A DNA stretch of 64,000 nt from Selenomonas sp. WCT3 (GCA_900100835.1 FNCM01000002.1:186001-250000), one strand, 5' to 3'. Counted from the first letter of the stretch, positions 1-9,127 are shown. Translations and numbers: made by a program. Notes: generated from the letters alone by a model not told the origin.

Positions 1-868
1 CCGCCTCAGCCTCTACGGAAACTAAAGCCTCCGCGTCGGTAAACGCGGCATGACCCTTGATTCCCGTTACATCGGTTTCCATGATGCGAACAGCCCCATC
101 GGAAAAATCCACATCGCCGGTAAAGGACAATTTGCTGCCATCCCGGAAGGCATGGATTTGCGCCGCTTCGACCTTACCGCCGGTTAGTGAAACATCCTGC
201 GGAATCAGCCCATCAGGAACCAGCCCCAGATAACTTTCCAAATCCATATTGTTTATTTTGGCATTTACAATCTGGCGATCGTCATCAAAGGTACCCGAAG
301 CCTCTACCTGAGTTCCCTGATTTTCACCGCGTATCTTTGCCTTCATAACCGGATAATCCGCCATATCCAAAGAACCACTTACCTTTTCAAGGGTGAGTTC
401 TTTTCCTTGCATACGGCCGGTTATGCAGCCATCTTCTACCCGAACCAAGCCGTGAAATTTCTGCCCGCCAGGGGTCTTGCTGATGAGGTCTTCAAAGTTC
501 CAGCTGCCGTCGTCCCGCTGGGATACCACTGCCTCCACATGGGAAATCGTGACTTCCTTAACAGCCTCAGCCGGTGCCGAAAGCGCAGAAAGCAGGCGAT
601 AGGTCACCTGCGCCTTTTCTGCGCGCGCAATGATCTCTGCCTGCTTGTCATAAACTGCCACATCATGGACTTCGAGAGTGCGGAGAGACTTCACCTCTAT
701 GCTGCCGACATCAATACGGACTCCCAGCATCTCCGACGCCGTCGATGCTGCCGTACGACCTGCCGTTTCCATAAAAGCACTGGTCTGCATATAGTACCAA
801 AGGCCAGCCAGCCCCAAGAGCGTGAGCCCCAGGACTGCCGCCAATATTCCCAATGTTTTCCGCTTCAT
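1..868 (-). CDS. TamB/AsmA-like translocation and assembly protein, N-terminal part (runs off the left edge)
   Basis: The frame is open from an ATG at 868 to the window edge, about 289 codons, so the C-terminus is missing. GAGGGG sits just upstream as ribosome site. The protein starts with a short basic stretch and one hydrophobic segment (about residues 4-26), then long beta-rich sequence typical of AsmA/TamB proteins, which are anchored in the inner membrane and span the periplasm. It is the last visible gene of the mla-tolC operon, 48 bp behind the tolC stop. TamB-type proteins are linked to outer-membrane lipid or protein delivery; the exact role here is inferred from family and context. 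Confidence 0.72.
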   Translation of the reverse strand, partial: MKRKTLGILAAVLGLTLLGLAGLWYYMQTSAFMETAGRTAASTASEMLGVRIDVGSIEVKSLRTLEVHDVAVYDKQAEIIARAEKAQVTYRLLSALSAPAEAVKEVTISHVEAVVSQRDDGSWNFEDLISKTPGGQKFHGLVRVEDGCITGRMQGKELTLEKVSGSLDMADYPVMKAKIRGENQGTQVEASGTFDDDRQIVNAKINNMDLESYLGLVPDGLIPQDVSLTGGKVEAAQIHAFRDGSKLSFTGDVDFSDGAVRIMETDVTGIKGHAAFTDAEALVSVEAEA

Positions 869-916
869 GATAATCCCCTCAAAAAGCCGGTCCATGGCTG
901 TATTTTACCGGGTGAA

Positions 917-2434
917 TTACTTCACCGCTTCCTCTTTTACTGCTTTTTTATCGGCGTGCTTAGCCTTGGCAGCTTTGCGTGCCTCACGCTCAGCCTTGCG
1001 GCCAGCCTTTGCCTCTTCCTTCGAATTCTGCTTAGCCTCTTCCGTCGATTCAAGGATTGCATCCTCATGAAGTTTTGCATCCTCGCGAACCTTTTTCAGG
1101 CGGTTGCCTTCCTGACGCGATGCACGGTATTTGGCCACATCGATGTCAATCGGCAGCCCCATGGCACGATCCAAAGAAGCCTTGCTGGTATTGTAGTTAT
1201 AAAGAGCCGTATAGTAATTGGTCTTGGCTTCCGTCAGTTTTTCATTGGCATCCATGACATCAAGATTCGTACCGACACCAGCGCTGTAACGGACATTAGC
1301 AATCTTGTAATCCTCTTCTGCCTGCGTCACTGCTGTTTTCGTCGTATCGATATTCTTCTCAGCTGCCTGAAGTTTCAAGTAAGCCGTGCGGACATCCAGC
1401 TTGATGGCCTCATCCTGTTTGCGGGAAGCCTCCTGCGCTTTCAAAAGCACTGCCTCGGCAGCATGAACACCAGCCGACGTAACCCCGTTATCGAAAATAT
1501 TCCAGGTCGCCTGAGCACCAGCCTGCCAAGCCTCGGACTGTTCATCCTTGAAGGCCTTGCTGCCAGCAATAGACCTGCTGGCAACAGCGTTTACCGATGG
1601 ATAATTTCCGGCCTTAGCCGCATTGATGCCAGCCTCGGCCTGTTTGACGGCGTAATAGTAAGCTGCCCCGTCTGCCCGGTTGGCCAAAGCAAATTTCGTG
1701 CAGTCATCCAGCGATAAATCATAATGGGTGTAACCGAGCTGGTCGCGGATATCCAGCACCGTATCCGTATCCAAACCGATGACATTGTTGAGGGTCGATA
1801 CGGCCACATCATAATTGTTCTGGGCTGTTACCAGTGCCTGCTGGGCATTGGCCAGCTGAACCTGCGAAGCCAGCACATCCGATTTCGCCACTGTGCCAAC
1901 GTTGTAATGGGCGTTGACGTTGTCCAAATGTTCGCGGAGCGTATTTACAGCATCCTGCTGGACATTGATGAGGTTGCGGTACTGCAGGATCTGATAATAA
2001 TCTGCCGTAGCCTGATAGCGGATAGCCTGTTTCGTGTTCTCAAGCGTCACATCCGCTGCATTGATGCCATAGCCAGCCTTATCGATGGCAGCACGCAGCG
2101 AGCCATTATAAAGGGGAATTCCCACCTGCAGGGCATTGCTGTACTGCGAATCAATCTTTTTCGCATCATAGTCACGGCCGCCTAACGAAAATGCACCAGT
2201 CGTCCAGGAAAGCGTCGGTCCCATCTGACGGCGGGCATTGGAAAGATTCCATTGGGCAGCATCGACATCAGCCAGAGCCGACTTGATATTGCGGTTATTT
2301 TCCAGCGCCATCTGGATGCTGTCTTCCAGATTCAGCTGAATCGTATCAGCAGCCAGTGCCGTACCAGAAACCGACATAGCCGTAAGGGTCCCCATAACGA
2401 GGGCTGTTAATTTTCTATAAAATCTTTTATTCAT
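917..2434 (-). CDS. tolC: TolC-family outer membrane efflux protein
   Basis: TolC-like channel protein with a signal peptide ending near ALAAD, followed by two repeats of the outer-membrane-efflux fold. The repeats show typical helical stretches such as LEDSIQMALENN and LTEAKTNYYTALYNYN. The ATG at 2434 was chosen because the longer frame begins at a TTG (2470) overlapping the mlaD stop. A TTG at 2440 is better spaced (8 nt) from AAGGGAGG and is a real alternative. The last 60 or so residues are a Lys/Glu/Ala-rich tail absent from classic TolC. It sits between mlaD and tamB in one operon, suggesting work in envelope export or lipid traffic. Confidence 0.88.
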   Translation of the reverse strand: MNKRFYRKLTALVMGTLTAMSVSGTALAADTIQLNLEDSIQMALENNRNIKSALADVDAAQWNLSNARRQMGPTLSWTTGAFSLGGRDYDAKKIDSQYSNALQVGIPLYNGSLRAAIDKAGYGINAADVTLENTKQAIRYQATADYYQILQYRNLINVQQDAVNTLREHLDNVNAHYNVGTVAKSDVLASQVQLANAQQALVTAQNNYDVAVSTLNNVIGLDTDTVLDIRDQLGYTHYDLSLDDCTKFALANRADGAAYYYAVKQAEAGINAAKAGNYPSVNAVASRSIAGSKAFKDEQSEAWQAGAQATWNIFDNGVTSAGVHAAEAVLLKAQEASRKQDEAIKLDVRTAYLKLQAAEKNIDTTKTAVTQAEEDYKIANVRYSAGVGTNLDVMDANEKLTEAKTNYYTALYNYNTSKASLDRAMGLPIDIDVAKYRASRQEGNRLKKVREDAKLHEDAILESTEEAKQNSKEEAKAGRKAEREARKAAKAKHADKKAVKEEAVK

Positions 2435-2466
2435 CTTCAAGATAAAATCCTCCCTTATCCAAATCC

Positions 2467-3753
2467 TCAAAAGGACTGACGCAAACCAACATAGGCGGCG
2501 CGCCGTTCTCTATCATTGACATTATTCCACTGACCTAAAAGCGATGTCCCATTGTTGCCCAAGTCGTATTGAGCCCGCAGCCGGACTGCCAGATCATCAA
2601 AATCATAGGCATCTGCCGACACCTTGAACCGCGGCCCGATTCGCGAATCGAGGCCAACGCCGGCTTCGCCATAAATCAGACCGCCACGAGCATCAAAAGC
2701 CCCGAAATGCGATCCCAGCTGGAAATTGCCGCGATCAGCATTGCCGATATCATCCAGCCCCATGGTCAAAAAAGACCCCGACTGAGAATCCACATTCAGA
2801 TTGAAGTTGCTGCTCCAATCATGTTTCATGCCGCTGTAAAGCAGGTCGGCATTCGAAGACACCTCAATGGTATCCAACTTTTTCTTGAGCCTGTCCGCCT
2901 TATCCGTCAGACTGCGGGCGTTATGGATAATGGCCTTGGTATCCTCAATGGTCTTCTCATCACCGGCCACCTTGGCAATGCCTTCAGAAATCACGCGGAT
3001 TTTCTCACTGGTATCGGCAATATTATTGAGCGTCAGCCGAAGGTTCTCCGCCGTCTGCGGATCAGCTCCCACCGTGGCCAGATTCGTCATCATGGACTCC
3101 ACAGCCCCAGCCGTACGATTGAGACTAGCCGTCATCGTATTCATATTAGAAAGCATCTGATTGATATTTCCCTGGTTCGCCAGCGCCATGGTTTCAAAGG
3201 CCGCCATCATGCCATTGATATGGGCGGTGGCATCCCGCATGTTCAGGGCCATCTGGATTACCGAACCCTGGAACTCCGCATTGCCGACAATCTTGTTCAT
3301 GCCGGTCATAAGTTCCTGGGCCTGATCCACTACCTTGCTCAGGCCGGCAAACATGGTATCCATACCGGCCTCATCCTGTCCGATGAGGTAATCGCCATTT
3401 TCCACCCAGCCCATCGTCGGGTCAGCAGGCAGGATGTTGATGAATTTTTCCCCCATGACCCCCGAGGAACCGATTGTTGCCTGGGAACTTTTCGGTATTT
3501 TTACATCGCTGTTGATGGAAAGCGTCACCGTAACGCCCTGTCCATCGTTCTGGATTTTCTTAACCTTGCCTACTGGCACCCCCGACAACCTTACCACCGA
3601 CTGCGGTTCCACGCCAACGACTTGATTGAATCCAGCATAAAGGGTATAGCCCTTGTCGCCCCCCAATTTAAAGCCACTGAGCATGATGATGACACCAGCC
3701 AGCAGAGCCAATCCAACCAAAGTAAATGCTCCGACCTTTGCTTCTGTACTCAC
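2467..3753 (-). CDS. mlaD: MlaD-like MCE protein with C-terminal outer-membrane barrel-like region
   Basis: 428 residues with a GTG start just behind a GGGGGC ribosome site, 3 bp after mlaF. One N-terminal membrane helix (about 8-27) is followed by an MCE domain (about 37-115), then a long helical stretch (about 125-290). The last 125 residues are rich in alternating polar/apolar strands and end in Phe, as outer-membrane barrels do. E. coli MlaD is about 180 residues with no such barrel. In Veillonella parvula an MlaD of this layout has been described as a transenvelope bridge. The role in phospholipid transport is inferred from that family and from the mlaE/mlaF neighbours. Confidence 0.9.
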   Translation of the reverse strand: MSTEAKVGAFTLVGLALLAGVIIMLSGFKLGGDKGYTLYAGFNQVVGVEPQSVVRLSGVPVGKVKKIQNDGQGVTVTLSINSDVKIPKSSQATIGSSGVMGEKFINILPADPTMGWVENGDYLIGQDEAGMDTMFAGLSKVVDQAQELMTGMNKIVGNAEFQGSVIQMALNMRDATAHINGMMAAFETMALANQGNINQMLSNMNTMTASLNRTAGAVESMMTNLATVGADPQTAENLRLTLNNIADTSEKIRVISEGIAKVAGDEKTIEDTKAIIHNARSLTDKADRLKKKLDTIEVSSNADLLYSGMKHDWSSNFNLNVDSQSGSFLTMGLDDIGNADRGNFQLGSHFGAFDARGGLIYGEAGVGLDSRIGPRFKVSADAYDFDDLAVRLRAQYDLGNNGTSLLGQWNNVNDRERRAAYVGLRQSF

Positions 3754-3756
3754 ACG

Positions 3757-4497
3757 TCACGCCCCCTTAACCGTTCGCAGGGTGTGGAAAAACGCCTGCA
3801 CCCGCTCATCCTTGATATTCTTGAAATTCTCTACGGTATCCACCGCAATGAGTTCTCCTTCATAAACCATGGCAATGCGATCCGCAATACGGCAAGCACT
3901 GGCCATATCATGGGTAACCACCACCGAAGTCACCTTGAGTGCCTGCTGGGTGTGGCTGATGAGTTCATCAATCTTTTCCGTCATGATGGGGTCCAGTCCC
4001 GAACTAGGTTCATCATAAAAGATGATTTCCGGCTCAAAGGCAATGGCCCTGGCCAGGCTGACACGTTTCTTCATACCTCCCGACAGCTCATTGGGCATCC
4101 GCTGGGCCACATTTTCCAGCCCCACCAGTTGGAGCTTTTCCTCCACCACCCGCTGGATTTCCTTCTCGGGCATATCCGTATGCTCCCGAAGGCCAAAAGC
4201 CACATTATCCCCCACCGTCATCGAATCAAACAGTGCCGAATACTGGAATACCATTCCCATATGCAGCCGAACCTTGTCCAGCTTCTCCTCGGAAAGCTTC
4301 GATATCTCTGTGTCGCCAATCCAAATCTCTCCCGAAGTTGGCCGGATGAGTCCAATCAGCAAACGCAGCAGCGTGCTCTTGCCTGAGCCTGAGCCCCCAA
4401 TGATGGCAAGCGTCTCCCCATCTTCGATTGTTAGGTTGATATGGTGCAGCGCTTCTTTGTCGCCAAAACGCTTGCACACATCCACAAGTCGAATCAT
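3757..4497 (-). CDS. mlaF: MlaF-like ABC transporter ATPase
   Basis: 246-residue ABC ATPase that powers the MlaEFD lipid transporter on the cytoplasmic face. Walker A is GGSGSGKST (residues 34-42), the signature is LSGGM, and Walker B is IIFYDEPSSGLDP. Length and motifs match the Mla/Ttg2A family. It lies between mlaE (27 bp upstream) and mlaD (3 bp downstream), so it is almost certainly co-transcribed and part of the same complex. Confidence 0.94.
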   Translation of the reverse strand: MIRLVDVCKRFGDKEALHHINLTIEDGETLAIIGGSGSGKSTLLRLLIGLIRPTSGEIWIGDTEISKLSEEKLDKVRLHMGMVFQYSALFDSMTVGDNVAFGLREHTDMPEKEIQRVVEEKLQLVGLENVAQRMPNELSGGMKKRVSLARAIAFEPEIIFYDEPSSGLDPIMTEKIDELISHTQQALKVTSVVVTHDMASACRIADRIAMVYEGELIAVDTVENFKNIKDERVQAFFHTLRTVKGA

Positions 4498-4524
4498 AAT
4501 GCCTCACATTATATAAAATCTTTC

Positions 4525-5298
4525 TTAATAAAGAATGAAAGTCAAAACCGCATTCAAGATAAATATAGCAATGATGGATGACACGACGGTCTTCGTCGTC
4601 GCCTTGCCGACACCTTCCGCACCATCGGGACTATGCAACCCATAGTAGCAGCCTAGCACGGCGATGACATTGCCAAAGAAAACCGCCTTGATAACACCAC
4701 CGGTAAGGTCGAAGACCTCCACGAAAGTGTGTATGGAATTCATATATAGATACGAGCTGATGCCCGAATAATAAACCGCAATAACCCAGCCCCCCAGGAC
4801 GCCGATGACATCGCCAAACACCGTTAAAATCGGCACCACAATCATACACGCCAGCATGCGGGGAACGATGAGATAGTTGACCGGATTGACCGCCATGACC
4901 CGCAGGGCATCAATCTGCTCCGTAACCTTCATAGTCGAAATCTCCGCCGTAATGGCCGAGCCCACACGGCCGGCACAAACGACCCCCACCAGCACCGGAC
5001 CTAGTTCGCGGCCGATAGCAATGGAAATAATGCCGCCAATCGTTCCCTGAGCACCGAACTTGATGAGAATATCGGCGGTCTGAAGGGTAAAGACCACACC
5101 GGTAAATAGCAGCGTCAGGCTCACAATCAGCAGGGAATCTACCCCGAGATGTGACATCTGGGACAGAATGTGACGCGGCCGGGGCCGATGCCCCAATTCC
5201 CGCATGGTATCCCGATAGAGAAGCACGATTGTGCCGAATTCTTCCAGCCGGCGCATGACAAAAGCACCAACCAGTTCCAACAATTTCAGCAGCATCAT
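4525..5298 (-). CDS. mlaE: MlaE-like lipid transport permease
   Basis: 257-residue inner-membrane permease with about five hydrophobic segments and the family motif EQIDALRVMAVNP in its middle. It forms the membrane channel of MlaFEDB-type lipid transporters. AAGGAGGA precedes two adjacent ATG codons (5298 and 5295); the first is used. It is the first gene of the leftward mlaE-mlaF-mlaD-tolC-tamB operon. No mlaB (STAS) or mlaC gene is present, which fits the short Mla system reported for diderm Firmicutes. Confidence 0.94.
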   Translation of the reverse strand: MMLLKLLELVGAFVMRRLEEFGTIVLLYRDTMRELGHRPRPRHILSQMSHLGVDSLLIVSLTLLFTGVVFTLQTADILIKFGAQGTIGGIISIAIGRELGPVLVGVVCAGRVGSAITAEISTMKVTEQIDALRVMAVNPVNYLIVPRMLACMIVVPILTVFGDVIGVLGGWVIAVYYSGISSYLYMNSIHTFVEVFDLTGGVIKAVFFGNVIAVLGCYYGLHSPDGAEGVGKATTKTVVSSIIAIFILNAVLTFILY

Positions 5299-5364
5299 CT
5301 CCTCCTTTCCCCAGTACCTTATTTTTCAAAGAATACGCCTAAGCATATCATACACTACCTTTCG

Positions 5365-5393
5365 ATTTTAGCAGAGATAATCCAAATAGTAAA
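5365..5393 (-). promoter_or_regulatory. Predicted sigma-A promoter of the mla operon
   Basis: On the minus strand TTTACT and TAAAAT are separated by exactly 17 bp, about 65 bp upstream of mlaE. The -35 box lies inside the left arm of the 12-bp inverted repeat at 5382-5411, so a protein bound there would block it. Confidence 0.6.
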
Positions 5394-5411
5394 GATAAGT
5401 TTACTATTTGG
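5382..5411. promoter_or_regulatory. 12-bp perfect inverted repeat between mlaE and rnhA, operator-like
   Basis: CCAAATAGTAAA and its exact reverse complement TTTACTATTTGG are separated by GATAAG. The repeat lies between the divergent mla operon and rnhA and covers the -35 box of the mla promoter. The size and position suggest an operator for a dimeric regulator; the regulator is unknown. Confidence 0.6.
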
Positions 5412-5492
5412 CCAGGAATTTTTCCGCTTCTTTTCCGAATATTTTTCCTATATAATAGACCTAATGAAATTTATCCACCAGGAGGAACACCT

Positions 5493-6188
5493 ATGCCAAA
5501 GAAAGTATATGCTGTCCGCGCGGGCCGTGCCTGCGGAATCTTTACAACCTGGGACGAATGCAAGAAACAGGTAGATGGCTACGCCGGTGCCCGTTATAAG
5601 GGATTCACCGATGTGGCCGAGGCACTGGCCTGGTTAAATGGCGGTGACCGCCCCGCTGCCCCCCAGCGCTCCAGCGCGGTTCCCCGCCGCGCACCACGTC
5701 CGCATCCGGCAAGGGAAACGGCTTCCGCCATTCCTGACAGTGAACAGGATTACGTCATCTACACCGATGGATCCTGTCTTCGGAACCCCGACGGTCCCGG
5801 CGGCTGGGCCGCCGTTGTCACCAACGTCCGCACTGGCGAAGTCACAGAACTTCACGAAGGAAATCCCAGCACCACCAACAACCGCATGGAACTTTCCGCC
5901 GCCATTGCCGCTATGTCCTTTCCGGACGCCCCCTCCAAAATCGCCATCTACACCGACAGCCAATATCTGAAAAACGGCTTCACCAAGGGCTGGCTAAAAT
6001 CCTGGAAAAGCCGCGGCTGGAAAAAAGCCGACGGCAATCCCGTACTGAATCAAGACCTTTGGATGCAGCTTGACGTCCTCTATCAAAAACACCAAATCAC
6101 CTTCCACTGGGTGAAGGGACACGTAGGTATCGACCTTAACGAACGCTGTGACCAGCTGGCCAAGAGCGAGGCTATGAAATATCAATAA
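5493..6188 (+). CDS. rnhA: Ribonuclease HI with N-terminal hybrid-binding domain
   Basis: 231 residues. Residues 3-48 form the small RNA/DNA-hybrid-binding domain (starting KKVYAVRAGRACGIF), then a Pro/Arg-rich linker, then the RNase HI catalytic domain (about 87-230). The carboxylates D92, E133, D155 and D210 are all present, so it should be active in removing RNA from RNA:DNA hybrids. AGGAGG precedes the ATG, and TATAAT at 5451-5456 is a likely -10 box. It is divergent from the mla operon and monocistronic. Confidence 0.95.
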   Translation: MPKKVYAVRAGRACGIFTTWDECKKQVDGYAGARYKGFTDVAEALAWLNGGDRPAAPQRSSAVPRRAPRPHPARETASAIPDSEQDYVIYTDGSCLRNPDGPGGWAAVVTNVRTGEVTELHEGNPSTTNNRMELSAAIAAMSFPDAPSKIAIYTDSQYLKNGFTKGWLKSWKSRGWKKADGNPVLNQDLWMQLDVLYQKHQITFHWVKGHVGIDLNERCDQLAKSEAMKYQ

Positions 6189-6229
6189 AAAAGCTGTTGC
6201 CCGGGGATAAAACCGGGTAACAGCTTTTT
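6187..6229. terminator. Bidirectional terminator between rnhA and ubiX
   Basis: A GC-rich hairpin (GCTGTTGCCCGG paired with CCGGGTAACAGC) flanked by A-run and T-run serves the two convergent genes. Confidence 0.85.
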
Positions 6230-6273
6230 CGCTATCGATTTATTTCTACAGCCGCCTATACAAGGTGCTGCCA

Positions 6274-6846
6274 TCACCCCTGCCAGCGTTCAAACAAATT
6301 ATGTTCAATCCCCAGCTGGTCGCATATCTTTCCCACCATCATGTCAATGACATCCTCGAGGGTCTGAGGACGATGGTAAAATCCTGGGCAGGCGGGGACG
6401 ATGCGAGCCCCCACCTGGGCAAGCTTCAACAGATTTTCCAGATGGATCGCATGCATGGGCGTTTCCCGAGGAACAACCACCAGCTTGCGCCCCTCCTTTA
6501 ACATCACATCCGCCGCCCGAGTCAACAGATTATCCGAAATCCCATGGGCAATGCTGCCTGCTGTCTTCATGGAGCAGGGCAGAATGACCATCGCATCGGT
6601 GCGAAAAGAACCACTGGCAATAGCAGCTCCCACATTGTCGTTATCGTAGAGTTTATCGACCTGGGCCGAAAACTGCTCCCGGCTTACGCCGCACTCGTAT
6701 TCCAATACATCCCAGCCGCTGTCCGTGACCACGGCATGGACTTCGTTCCCCGCCGCCTTAGCCACTGCGATGAGCCGCAGGGCATAGATGCTGCCGCTGG
6801 CACCGGTAATACCTACCACAAGTTTCACGGTTTTCCCTTCTTTCAT
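6274..6846 (-). CDS. ubiX: Flavin prenyltransferase UbiX
   Basis: 190-residue Rossmann-like flavoprotein that attaches a prenyl group to FMN, giving the cofactor of UbiD-type decarboxylases. Family motifs are GITGASGSIYALRLI at the N-terminus, SFRTDAMVILPCSMKT in the middle and VPRETPMHAIHLENLL near the C-terminus. The ATG at 6846 uses a GGGAGG that is part of the serS terminator hairpin. A GTG at 6828, with GAAGGG ahead, gives the more usual family N-terminus MKLVVGITG and may be the true start. No ubiD partner lies nearby. Confidence 0.92.
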   Translation of the reverse strand: MKEGKTVKLVVGITGASGSIYALRLIAVAKAAGNEVHAVVTDSGWDVLEYECGVSREQFSAQVDKLYDNDNVGAAIASGSFRTDAMVILPCSMKTAGSIAHGISDNLLTRAADVMLKEGRKLVVVPRETPMHAIHLENLLKLAQVGARIVPACPGFYHRPQTLEDVIDMMVGKICDQLGIEHNLFERWQG

Positions 6847-6849
6847 CCA

Positions 6850-6879
6850 AAAGAGCCTCCCAAAAACGGGAGGCTCTTT
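6850..6879 (-). terminator. serS terminator hairpin
   Basis: Twelve-base-pair hairpin (AAAGAGCCTCCC with GGGAGGCTCTTT) right after the serS stop, with T-rich sequence on both sides. Its distal arm doubles as the apparent ribosome site of ubiX. Confidence 0.75.
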
Positions 6880-6891
6880 ATTTTTAAACCC

Positions 6892-8166
6892 TTAGAGTTC
6901 TGCTTTTTTAATGACTTCTACGCCACCCATGTACGGAACGAGAACCTTCGGAACGATGACGCTGCCATCTTCCTGCTGATAATTCTCGAGAATTGCTGCC
7001 ACCGTACGGCCGACAGCCAGGCCCGAACCATTGAGGGTATGAACGAATTCCGGCTTACTCTTGGCATCGCGGCGGAATTTGATATTGGCGCGGCGAGCCT
7101 GATAGTCCGTGCAGTTGGAGCAGGACGAAATCTCGCGGTACTTATTCTGCGCCGGGAACCAAACCTCAATATCATAGGTGGTTGCCGAAGTGAAGCTCAT
7201 ATCACCGGTGCAAAGTTTGACCACGTGGTACGGAATCTCCAGCAGACGCAAAACGTCCTCAGCATTGTCCACCATCTTGTCCAGCTCTTCCCAGCTGGTT
7301 TCCGGCGTGCAGAACTTGATCATCTCAACTTTGTTGAACTGATGCTGGCGGATAAGGCCACGGGTATCGCGGCCAGCGCTGCCTGCCTCAGCGCGGAAGC
7401 AAGCCGTATAGCAGCTGAAATACTGCGGCAGCATCTTAGCATCGAGGATTTCATCACGATAGTAGTTTGTCGTCGGAACCTCTGCCGTGGGGACGAGATA
7501 GTAGTCAAGGCCTTCCACCTTGAACATATCCTCCGCAAACTTCGGCAGCTGACCCGTACCCGTCATGCTGTCCTTGTTGGCCATATAGGGAGCCAGCATC
7601 TCCGTATAACCATGCTTATCCGCATGGAGGTCCATCATGAAGTTAATGCAGGCGCGCTCCAGCCGTGCCCCCATGCCTTTATAGAAGGTAAACCGAGCGC
7701 CCGTTACTTTAGCAGCGCGGTCAGCATCGAGGATATCGAGGTCCGTACCGATATCCCAATGAGCCTTCGGTTCGAAGGAAAACTCACGCGGCGTCCCCCA
7801 TTTGCGGACTTCCGGATTTTCCGTGTCGTCTTTGCCGATGGGAACATCTTCCCGCGGAATGTTCGGGATGTGTAGCAGGATGTCGCGCAATTTGCCTTCA
7901 ACCTCTTTGAGCTCTCCATCGAGAGCAGAGATTTTCTGACCGACTTCACGCATCTCCTTGATGCGCTCATCCGCATTTTCCTTATTCTTCTTCATGACAC
8001 TGATTTCCTTAGAAACCGCGTTGCGCTCACTCTTCAGCGTCTCCGTCTGCTGCAGGAGTTCACGACGCTTTTTCTCAAGGCCTTCGAAATCGTCAAGATT
8101 CAAGGAATTGTGGCGATTTTTGAGCATCTGGCGAACTTCATCTAAATGCTCGCGGACAAATTTCAT
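6892..8166 (-). CDS. serS: Seryl-tRNA synthetase
   Basis: Class II seryl-tRNA synthetase, 424 residues from the ATG at 8166 (protein begins [11 protein letters not shown]). The N-terminal coiled-coil arm that grips tRNA-Ser spans about residues 25-105. The catalytic core shows [39 protein letters not shown] and the C-terminal [14 protein letters not shown] motif. In-frame codons upstream of 8166 are not conserved. No T-box leader is visible; the gene has its own promoter at 8243-8271. Confidence 0.97.
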   Translation of the reverse strand: MKFVREHLDEVRQMLKNRHNSLNLDDFEGLEKKRRELLQQTETLKSERNAVSKEISVMKKNKENADERIKEMREVGQKISALDGELKEVEGKLRDILLHIPNIPREDVPIGKDDTENPEVRKWGTPREFSFEPKAHWDIGTDLDILDADRAAKVTGARFTFYKGMGARLERACINFMMDLHADKHGYTEMLAPYMANKDSMTGTGQLPKFAEDMFKVEGLDYYLVPTAEVPTTNYYRDEILDAKMLPQYFSCYTACFRAEAGSAGRDTRGLIRQHQFNKVEMIKFCTPETSWEELDKMVDNAEDVLRLLEIPYHVVKLCTGDMSFTSATTYDIEVWFPAQNKYREISSCSNCTDYQARRANIKFRRDAKSKPEFVHTLNGSGLAVGRTVAAILENYQQEDGSVIVPKVLVPYMGGVEVIKKAEL

Positions 8167-8242
8167 GTCTAACAAAATTCTCACTCTCCATATCTGAATA
8201 ATCAACAAGATTATATCCAATTTCCAACGGTTACATCTTTAT

Positions 8243-8271
8243 ATTATATCGTCTAACAATTCTATGGTCAA
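8243..8271 (-). promoter_or_regulatory. Predicted sigma-A promoter of serS
   Basis: TTGACC and TATAAT with a 17-bp spacer on the minus strand, about 77 bp upstream of the serS ATG. Confidence 0.75.
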
Positions 8272-8296
8272 TACGCCCATCTATCCCCAGCCTCCG

Positions 8297-9127
8297 TCAG
8301 ACGCTGATTTCAAAATGCTCTTTGTCGGCTTCGTCTTTCGGCGGCTTGCGCACAATCTTCTTGGGCTTGGCCTTGATTTCCGGCGGCATGGCCGTCACCT
8401 GCTCCCGATACTGCCGGGCAATCTGTTTCGGCGCCGCTGATGCGGGAACTTCCGGCGTTAACTGGACGCGGCTGCGGGCCTTAGTGAGCCTTGCCTTGGC
8501 CTCAGCCCGGGCCTTGCGGACTTCCTCCGCCGCGTCGAAGGCTTCCTGTTCCTCCAACTGGCGCAGGGCCTCATCCGGCGTAAGGCCACGAAGGTTCAAG
8601 GAGCTTTCGGACTCCTCCGGCTCAATCGCCTGACGGATATCCGCCGCTGAAAGTTCCCCCTTGCGGCCATCCCGTTTTTTAAGCACCACCCGGAACAGCA
8701 CAAAGGCCAGCACAAAAACCGAGACAAAGGTAAAAATCCAATATCCGGTACCATGTCCAGTAAAAGAAGTCAGTGGCGGTACCGCCTGGGCAGTCTGGCT
8801 ATTCTGCCCCTCCTGTCCCGACTTGCCATCCTGCATGGCCGCTGCCGCCTGAGGATCGGTCTGCACCACTGTAGTCTGGCTCTGCTGCCCCTCTGACTGG
8901 CCCTGCTGATTTTGCTTGGTATTTGGCTTTTCCTGGGTGGTTTTCGAAAGTGGCCCATCCCCCTGGGCCACTGCCTGACGAGCATCGGCTTCCTGCCGCT
9001 GGGCGTCGGTCTGATTCTTATTCTGCGGCACCGTAGACTGCGTAACACTGCCGCCTCCCTCTAACGATACCTTAGGTACCGACGGCGGCGTTGGCGGCGT
9101 TGGTACAGTAGGTGGCGTCACTGCCAT
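8297..9127 (-). CDS. Single-pass membrane protein with Pro/Gln-rich N-terminus, function unknown
   Basis: 276 residues from the ATG at 9127, which follows GGAGGA. The N-terminal half is low-complexity (Pro/Thr-rich start, then Gln/Ala/Ser-rich). One membrane helix lies near GYWIFTFVSVFVLAFVLFRV, and the C-terminal half is a charged Ala/Glu/Arg/Lys-rich tail with likely coiled coil. The order suggests one part outside and one part in the cytoplasm, but orientation is not certain. No known domain is recognised. It has its own promoter and sits between ddh and serS on the same strand. Confidence 0.75.
   Translation of the reverse strand: MAVTPPTVPTPPTPPSVPKVSLEGGGSVTQSTVPQNKNQTDAQRQEADARQAVAQGDGPLSKTTQEKPNTKQNQQGQSEGQQSQTTVVQTDPQAAAAMQDGKSGQEGQNSQTAQAVPPLTSFTGHGTGYWIFTFVSVFVLAFVLFRVVLKKRDGRKGELSAADIRQAIEPEESESSLNLRGLTPDEALRQLEEQEAFDAAEEVRKARAEAKARLTKARSRVQLTPEVPASAAPKQIARQYREQVTAMPPEIKAKPKKIVRKPPKDEADKEHFEISV

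Noticed and set aside
407..4386. Long plus-strand open frames opposite tolC and mlaD (407-1717 and 2569-4386)
   Set aside because: They lie antisense to well-supported genes, have no ribosome sites and show Arg/His/Cys-rich noise composition.
8167..8296. T-box riboswitch in front of serS
   Set aside because: Only about 130 bp available, no T-box sequence or specifier stem; an ordinary promoter is present.
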